Assembly: GCA_029378245.1 (NCBI GenBank)
Contig: JARKIF010000003.1
Location: 682,001-746,000, forward strand
Origin: Roridomyces roridus
Lineage: Eukaryota > Basidiomycota > Agaricomycetes > Agaricales > Mycenaceae
Reading direction: 5' to 3'
DNA: 64,000 nt
The notes under the pieces were generated by a model. That model worked only from the letters and a program-made list of their open reading frames with translations. It was not told where the DNA came from and ran no database searches. Made by a program: the position numbers and the translations under genes. Shown in pieces: positions 57,547 through 64,000 of the stretch; position 1 is the first letter of the stretch, and each line of letters opens with the position of its first letter.

Positions 57547-58180
57547 ACAGCCTCAATATCCCAGATGGACAGCCGCCCCCTGCTAGCGGCGGTTGCGCGC
57601 TCGAAATAAATTCTTCGTGCTTCTCGGCGGCATGTCTCTTTGGTGCAAGTTGGACGGGCTTGACACCTGGTATTTTCCTTGGTATCTGGCTATTAATGTG
57701 TGAGTATTTCATGGTCGCCTGTAGAAAGACCTTGGGCATGTAGATGGTCGTTTTGTATCCGAACATGGCTGGCGGAATCTTCAAGTGGAATGGGAGACGT
57801 AGCGAGTCACTTACACAGATGACGCGCCGCAACGAGTCCATCGCCTCCTGGTATGGATTCAAAGTTCTTCACCAGAATGATTCAAATCCACGCACCCTGA
57901 TTCCCCGGTTCACAACACACCAGCACGCGGTTGAATTTCACGGAGTCGTATACCTTGGCCAGAGTCTGTGCGCATGCAAGACCCGCCAGCTCCATGAGCT
58001 TTGCAGAGGTAAATAGCTAGACCCTTGCTGGCGCGAAACTTGCCTGGTCGAGGCTGAAAGCTCCAGCGGCGCTCATGAGCTCATCGTCGATCTGCGCTCA
58101 CGATTCAGACGTGTACAGTCGATTTGATGGTCTGAGCCTACTTGCTGGGCGAGTCTGGCCGAGAGATGTCGGAGAGACAT
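57231..58180 (-). CDS. candidate chimeric gene: NAXE exons 1-5 fused in frame to a linker and the RAD4 basic tail
   Basis: Minus strand. ATG 58180 (MSLRHLSARLAQQ) then the NAXE splice sites are kept, including the GC-donor intron: [65 protein letters not shown]. An acceptor TTAATAG at 57690 opens a frame (from 57689) through the 122-bp repeat (about 40 codons, ending RLSIWDIEAVQ) into the RAD4 tail in its native frame (AKKSRTKKAAATPKKPKLK, SARKRRRNDASDAEASEEEQ). It then shifts out of RAD4 frame and stops at 57231. The epimerase catalytic half is missing and the nucleotide loop Gly is Glu, so it is no epimerase. A relic that stays open by chance is the alternative. Confidence 0.5.
57547..57668 (+). 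repeat. 122-bp direct repeat, right copy
   Basis: Pairs with 52354-52478. Lies exactly between the NAXE-derived and RAD4-derived pieces. Confidence 0.9.
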
Positions 58181-58237
58181 GAAAGTGGAAAGAAGAGTGC
58201 GGCTGCCGGCCCGAATTGGTGTTTGCTCCAAACCATC

Positions 58238-59764
58238 ATGTCGCTCGCGGATTCGCCCTTCACGGACAAACTAAACACCAACTTCGTTCCTTCCGATTCT
58301 GAAGTAAAACAGCTGAATGCGCTCCTTCAAGAGCCAGTCGCCAAACTTGCTCTGCTGGACGCCATGATCTCCCATCTCGTCGCTGAGAGATCGTCACTAC
58401 AAGCTGTGATAGACAGTCACAGAGCCCTCCTCTCTCCCATTCGATGCATTCCGGAAGATGTCCTACGGGAAATCTTCATATCCTGCCTCCCGGACGACCA
58501 TGACGCCTTCATGGATGTCACCCAAGCGCCTCTGCTTCTCGGTCGCGTCTGCGGGCTTTGGCGACGAGTCGCGTACTCGACGCCAAGACTTTGGAGCTCT
58601 GTCTACATCCCACCGTTGGGTTTCGACCTGGTGGCACCAGAGGACGTCGAACGCGGGCTTGCCACGTTTATAAAAGCTTGGCTGGAGCGTTCGAAGGATT
58701 GCCCCCTCTCCATCTCGGTGGCTTTGCCATTTTACTCAGTCAATCAAGAATACCCAAAGCTCGTATTAGACCACCTACTGGGCGTCTCGAGACGCATCAG
58801 ACACCTCCAATACAAAGGTCCCCTGCAATACGTTTTGCCGGTACTCGAGCTTGGCGCGGAAGCTCTTCCCATGCTAGAAAGCGTCCGCGTTGAGTTGGTC
58901 GAATACCCCCAGGCCGCCCAGGAGCGCTCGGCCCTCTTCCGTGTCCCGACACTTCATCGGCTGACACTTGGCGCCGCAGACGCCAATGCGCTCGGCTTCC
59001 CTCTTGCCTGGGCGCAATTGACTGAGATCAATCTGACTTGTTATGGAGTGCCAGGCTTCAATGTGATGCATGCACTTGAGGTGCTCGATAGATGCCCGAG
59101 CCTCATTCGATGCCGTCTGCACGTCACCGCCGAGGCGTCATTCACCCCACGTCCGATTCATCTTCCCCACCTCCAGATGCTCATTATCCTGGACTTGATG
59201 TCCGATGACCCGGTCGCGGATTTCTTGGAATGTCTGACTATGCCATGTCTGCGTTATTTACAACTCGGGCGTGACCACAACATCCCCAGGTTCATCGACT
59301 CATCATTCGCAAATACCAAGGGCTTGTCCGTATACCTTACTGGCTACACCCCCGTTTCACAGGAGATGCTATCCCGAATCACTCGGTTTCTTCCTATCAC
59401 CCATCTCCGATTGGGTGAACCAGCACAAGACACATACAACTCCAGCCTCTACGACGACACCCTAGAGACTGTTCTCACGGCCACCGCTTGTCCTTCTCTG
59501 CATCATCTGGAGATTTGCAAGTATTACTGCACTTTCTCGGACGATGCAGTTCTGGCCTTCATCCTCGGCCGTATGCAGACGGAGCACCCGCTCCAGCAGG
59601 TTAATCTCGAGTTCGCACGGGACATGGAGAGAGATGTTGTAGAGGAATTGGACCCATTTATCGCGCAAGGCCTCCAAGTCAACCTGCGTTATGATTCGCA
59701 CTCTCCGCTGCCATGGACATTCCGCGGGGACGCCGAGTTCGATGAAAGGATCTTTGGATATTAG
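58238..59764 (+). CDS. F-box protein with N-terminal coiled coil, copy 4
   Basis: Intronless, 508 aa. MSLADSPFTDKLNTNFVPSD matches copy 2 in its first 20 residues; the coiled coil, F-box (LLSPIRCIPEDVLREIFISC) and CGLWRRVAYSTPRLW follow. The LRR-like part differs (FEVLDRCPSLIRC-like, LHVTAEASFTPRP) and ends DAEFDERIFGY. The frame is uninterrupted. Head-to-head with the NAXE-derived copy at 57 bp, as copy 2 is with NAXE. Confidence 0.87.
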   Translation: MSLADSPFTDKLNTNFVPSDSEVKQLNALLQEPVAKLALLDAMISHLVAERSSLQAVIDSHRALLSPIRCIPEDVLREIFISCLPDDHDAFMDVTQAPLLLGRVCGLWRRVAYSTPRLWSSVYIPPLGFDLVAPEDVERGLATFIKAWLERSKDCPLSISVALPFYSVNQEYPKLVLDHLLGVSRRIRHLQYKGPLQYVLPVLELGAEALPMLESVRVELVEYPQAAQERSALFRVPTLHRLTLGAADANALGFPLAWAQLTEINLTCYGVPGFNVMHALEVLDRCPSLIRCRLHVTAEASFTPRPIHLPHLQMLIILDLMSDDPVADFLECLTMPCLRYLQLGRDHNIPRFIDSSFANTKGLSVYLTGYTPVSQEMLSRITRFLPITHLRLGEPAQDTYNSSLYDDTLETVLTATACPSLHHLEICKYYCTFSDDAVLAFILGRMQTEHPLQQVNLEFARDMERDVVEELDPFIAQGLQVNLRYDSHSPLPWTFRGDAEFDERIFGY

Positions 59765-62700
59765 TTCACTTTCGACTACATGTCCCTTCTGCCGACTAAT
59801 CTAATTTTCAATACAATTTGAACGTGTGTGGAACTTAGTCTCAACCTTTGCGAAATTCGAATGTGAACTTGGAAATACAGGATAATTCTATTGAGAAACC
59901 CGGGGTGCGAGTAGAAACCCCCCTTATACGGTGATAAGCATGGAACTTTTCATGCTTGCTCAAGCGGTGAAACGTACCTGCTTGAGTAGAGTAGGATATC
60001 CAACTCGGATCGAACTCTGCATTGAACCTACGAGGGTTGGAGCCTAATTGGGTGGACGACCATGTGTGTGGCATGAAAATACCAAATAACATACCATATC
60101 AAAAGTCTCTCGGATCGAAATAAGGCCAGAGCACCCTCTGCTGCACACAAAAGGAAGAATGGTGGAATAAAGTCGAACTGGTCTGTTGGAAAGTCACGGC
60201 GGAATTGAACGATTAAAGTTCAACCAGGGATCATATATCACGGGCAACTCCGTGGGTCTGGGAAAATCATGTCTGGAACAGCACTTGCAGCAGCAACGTC
60301 TGTCCTGGTAAAAATAGACGAATGGGCATAATCTGTCAAGGGGGTTCTATTGATTGGGTGGCATACTATTGAAGGCGGGGACCTGGGTTGGGCGGTGACA
60401 AGTGCCAACTAAACTAGTTGATACAAATCACGGCTTCACACGCACGGAGAGAGATGGAACTGGGAATGGGAGGAGTTTGACTCGAGTGTTCAATTATGTT
60501 GGCAGGGATACATTGAATCTGGGTTGGTTGGGATGGAACAGAAAAGAGGGCACGAGAAGAGGGGAATTAGAGGGAGAGAGAGACAGGCATGTCTCAAACA
60601 TTTCACACGCGGGCTAGGAACACCGTTTGACAGCGGAGCGCCCGTAACTCAAGACAGCGGAGCACCCGCAATTCTATTAGGTCTCGGGCATCTTGGGCTT
60701 GGATTCAGACTATTACTTATTCGTACATATCTAATTTGGGCTGCCACAAATGTATAAAAGGGCTTGAGTAGCCACCAGTAGACACAACTTTCCGGGGGCG
60801 TCGCTGTACCTGCGCGTCCACAATATCATCTTGCTTGCTCTCATCATCTCGCCCTGGGCGTCGTCTCAGTGAACTCGGTTGGAATTGGATTTGATTTGGT
60901 CTGGAATTGGATTGGATTGGATTGGATTGGTTGTGTGCATCTGGAAGGATTGGTTTTGGATTGGATTGGACTCGGGTTCTGGTTAGGATTTGGTTGGATT
61001 TGGATCGGAATTGGAATTGGTTATCGGGTCTATCTTACAAAGACATCCAATCTGTTTAGCTTGGGCTTCTAAGCCTAAGTTCAATTGATTAGGCGGCTTT
61101 GCGTGATATTGTGTGTGTTTCGGAAAAACCTACAAAATATAAAAGTCGGTACAGCTTGAGCTTGACTTTGGTCGCTCGCTGCTGCATTTGGGCATTTGGT
61201 TCACATCCCCGAATTGTGTTGTTGTTGTTGAGTCGGACTCAAGACGTTCTGCTCGTCAAGAAGCCCTCCTCGCACACAAACCTTCTGTCGTGATTTTGTG
61301 GTGTGTCTAGACTGTGGTGTGGTTTGGTTGAGTGTTGTATACACTTTTGCCGGCTATATTATTGTCTTGGTGCTCTACACTTGAGTCGGCGTTAGCGTTA
61401 TCAACGGAAGCTCCAATTTTATAAAATATTTGGAGGGAGGGTTTCTTCGATTGGATCAATTCTGATCGGCACATCTGCCGCGAGCGGCATGACCCGGCAT
61501 ACCTCAAGCTGACCCATGAATCCCAGCACCTAAACACCCATGTATGCCATGTTTCATGTATGTAGGTAACACTGAATGAGTATTTCTTAATGTTCATGAA
61601 GGGAGGACTCGCAACCCGAGCGGATGGCATAGCTCGGGCGTCATTGATGGCGCATCAGTCGCGCGTCGGGTCCTGCCTTAGTCCCGCCCACTGTCAACAA
61701 ATGTGTGAGGAGTCTGTTATGGATCACTTTGATTCACTCATGCGGCTGGCAAGCAGAAAAGAACGAATTGAAAGCAGGCTTGAAGACAATGTGTCCAAGC
61801 CATCACTGATTTGCCTGCACATCTCGCCTAGGGCGCATCAATGGTCTTGGCTCTGTAGTCTTAGACACTGGGCACATCTCGCTCAACACTTGGAGCACTG
61901 ACAGGAATGTACTACTTACTTACTATTACTACCAATGCCGAGTCCCGACTCTGGAATTGAGAAGGTCCGGCAACCTGTCGGCATGGGCGGTCGCATCAAA
62001 GGCTGTCACACCGTTGCCGAAATTCACAACCCGGGTTTCCATGTAGAATCTATTTTTAAATCCCTACTCTAGCGTAGCAGAGAAGGGTTTCTGGGTGCGT
62101 GAAACGCCTGATCTCCCGCCAAAGCCATCCCCATCAGAAGATCCTTGTCAGATCATGATGAATGACCTCATGTGGCCACGTAGCCCCATCCATACCTTCA
62201 ATGTCGTGCCAGAAATCGGCACTGCGGCAGGGACCGTCATCGGCTGCATCGGCAGTCTCAGCATGGCAGCCTCGGTTCGCTTGATCATGACCGGGAAATT
62301 TGGCAGGCTTATTCCGAACCTACAAAACCGAGTCAGATTCCAGGTTCAATTGTGGATGACCAACTCGGAGAAGCCACCGGCACTAACTCCAGTTAAATTC
62401 ATGGAATGTAGAGGGTCCAGAAAGTTTGAGGGGGATATTGCAGGAAACAAGCTCTGCACGAGCTGAACAAAAATGATTGCCCTTTGATTTGATCAAAAAA
62501 GTGCTATAGCTTCGACTTGGCTCCGACTTGTTGGAATACGAGCTACGCGCGCACGCCATCATTGGACTAATTGTTTTTTACTCACTGGCCCTGGTACAGG
62601 CAGGGCATCGTCTTCGTCAGCCGTGCCTTGCATAGGGCGCGTATTCACGTGCTTACCTAGATTCTTCTGTATTTATTCTACCACTGCCCGAATTGATGCC

Positions 62701-63040
62701 CTCGCGCGTTTGCGAGGGTCTTCTGCTACTTCTACAATTCCCGGGTTCCGGTCCCCGCTACCGAAATCTCAACACGACTTTGGAAGTAGACTTGAGCAGT
62801 GATACTATAGATTTGACCTCGGCGGAGGGAACAATTGAGAGCTTATGACTCGAGGGTAGACGGAGAAACATTGCCGAATTTATCATTGCAACCGTGCCCG
62901 GCAGAGTAGGGGATGGCGCTTGCCGCCGCTACCGATGGGGTTTCTACCTGCAACCGGGGTTTCTCAATAGAATTATCCGGAAATACATCACGGTACACAT
63001 CAAAGTTGGTCAGCTAATTATAACTTTGCTCCGCACCACC
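59765..63040. other. intergenic, no supported gene
   Basis: Holds a TATA-like TGTATAAAAGG near 60749 and a second ATATAAAAG near 61136 without a clear gene behind them, and a degenerate pentamer repeat at 60880-61022. ORFs at 61590-61901 and 62095-62466 have no recognisable domain. The last about 200 bp are the F-box 5 promoter. Confidence 0.5.
60880..61022 (+). repeat. degenerate (ATTGG)n simple repeat
   Basis: Run of GGATTGGATTGGATTGG and variants (TTTGG, CTGGAATTGG) over about 140 bp on the plus strand. Confidence 0.8.
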
Positions 63041-64000
63041 ATGTCGCTTGTCGATTCGCCCTTCACCGACAAACTAAACACCAACTTCATCCCTTCCGAT
63101 TCCGAAGTGAAGCAGCTGCGTGCGCTCCTCCAAGAGCCAGTCGCTGAACTCGCCCAGCTCGACGCCCTCATCTCCCAGCTTACCGCTCAGAGAGCGTCAC
63201 TGCAAGCGGCGATAGACCCGCACAGAGCCCTCCTCTCCCCCATACGACGCATTCCTGAGGATATCCTACGGGAAATCTTCGTATTCTGCCTCCCGGACCA
63301 TGACGCCCTCATCGAGGTCACCGCGGCACCCATGCTTTTGGGTCGCATCTACGGGCTTTGGCGACGAGTCGCTTACTCGACCCCGCGGCTTTGGAGCTCT
63401 GTGTACATCCCACCTTTGATGAGCGGTGCCAATGGCGTCGAGCCGCCAAAGGGAGTGGAACAGGGGCTCGGGATGTTACTTCAAGCCTGGTTCGATCGTT
63501 CCGGAGTCTGCTCGCTTTCGGTCTCATTGGCTCAACCTTGGGATCAAGATAAAATCCCCAGTGTCGTCCTTGAACAGCTGCTCAGAGTCTCTCGACGTCT
63601 CAGGAGCTTCAGATATGAGGGCTCCGGCGCTGAATTATCTGCGCTACTCCAGCTGGGCGCGGAACAGCTCCCAATGCTGGAAAGCATTCTAATGGAGGGC
63701 CTCAGAGGTTCGCATTGGTCTGTCCTGGGTCATGCAAATCTTTTTTGCCTCCCTACCCTCCGTCGACTTTCACTTCAGGGGGTGTAATCTGCTCACCCTG
63801 CCTGTCGCTTGGGCGCAATTGACCGAGATCAATTTCGACTGTGTATCTGACCACACGACACTCACTCCGGATGATGCGCTTGAGGTGCTTCACAGATGCA
63901 GCAGACTGGTTCGATGTCGCATCTCCCAACTGGAGCCCCCAACTGGGGTCACATTCACTCCCCGCGCGATCCATCTTCCTCACCTCCAGGCTCTAGCCTT
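63041..64000 (+). CDS. F-box protein copy 5, partial, with an apparent frameshift
   Basis: Starts MSLVDSPFTDKLNTNFIPSD; coiled coil (LAQLDALISQLTAQRASLQA), F-box LLSPIRRIPEDILREIFVFC and LWRRVAYSTPRLW follow. The frame stops at 63787 just after LPTLRRLSLQG. If the G5 run at 63778-63782 had one G fewer, the frame would continue with LLTLPVAWAQLTEINF and LEVLHRCSRLVRCRI to the window end, as in the other copies. So it is either a young pseudogene or a base-count error. The 3' end lies outside the window. Confidence 0.7.

Noticed and set aside
59990..60060. possible tRNA-like stretch
   Set aside because: No foldable cloverleaf or proper T-arm consensus seen.
60749..60800. TATA-like box as a gene promoter
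   Set aside because: No plausible gene follows; the next DNA is pentamer repeats and short ORFs.
62095..62466. 123-aa plus-strand ORF
   Set aside because: No recognisable family, no splice support, and repeat-rich surroundings.

Overview
The window is eukaryotic nuclear DNA, almost certainly from an agaricomycete mushroom. Most genes carry several 38-60 nt GT-AG introns. The family content is typical of that group: DUF6534-type membrane proteins, an expanded F-box family with an N-terminal coiled coil, Asn/Gly-rich small proteins and an MCT-type MFS carrier. A Mycena-like agaric is a guess from family content only.

Bases 1-11650 are an ordinary housekeeping stretch: the 3' end of an AMPK/SNF1 beta subunit, an NTA1-like N-terminal amidase, AMP deaminase, a small Gly/Asn-rich stress-type protein and a prolyl-4-hydroxylase-like 2OG-Fe(II) oxygenase.

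Bases 11650-28000 are accessory and repeat-rich. Three tandem copies of a unit made of a DUF6534 membrane-protein gene and a short-chain dehydrogenase (SDR) gene, all on the minus strand, lie at about 14.5-17.1, 18.5-23.8 and 24.05-27.95 kb. They have decayed differently. Copy A has a frameshifted DUF6534 gene and only the last SDR exon. Copy B has an intact DUF6534 gene and a multiply broken SDR. Copy C has an intact SDR and a nearly intact DUF6534 gene. A non-autonomous hAT-like transposon with 8-bp target duplications sits at the left edge of copy B; copy A has the matching empty site.

Bases 28-36 kb hold an MFS monocarboxylate-type transporter, an NmrA-like reductase and the DNA-repair gene RAD4/XPC. 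From the 3' end of RAD4 onward (35.3-60 kb) the window is built from duplicated blocks of fixed order: F-box gene, caspase-like gene, RAD4 3' tail. There are two tandem copies at 35.3-44.6 kb and an inverted copy at 52.6-57.5 kb. Normal genes lie between the arms: NAXE (YjeF_N epimerase), a small unknown gene, a MYND zinc-finger gene, ORC6 and AVL9. The inverted block is flanked by a 122-125 bp direct repeat. One copy of that repeat joins duplicated 5' exons of NAXE in frame to a duplicated RAD4 basic tail, giving a candidate chimeric gene at 57231-58180. Two more F-box genes lie at 58.2 and 63.0 kb; the last runs off the window.

Gene models were spliced by eye from ORFs, splice consensus and family conservation. 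Several 5' exons, especially of the caspase-like and DUF6534-C genes, are unresolved. No tRNA, rRNA or CRISPR was recognised.
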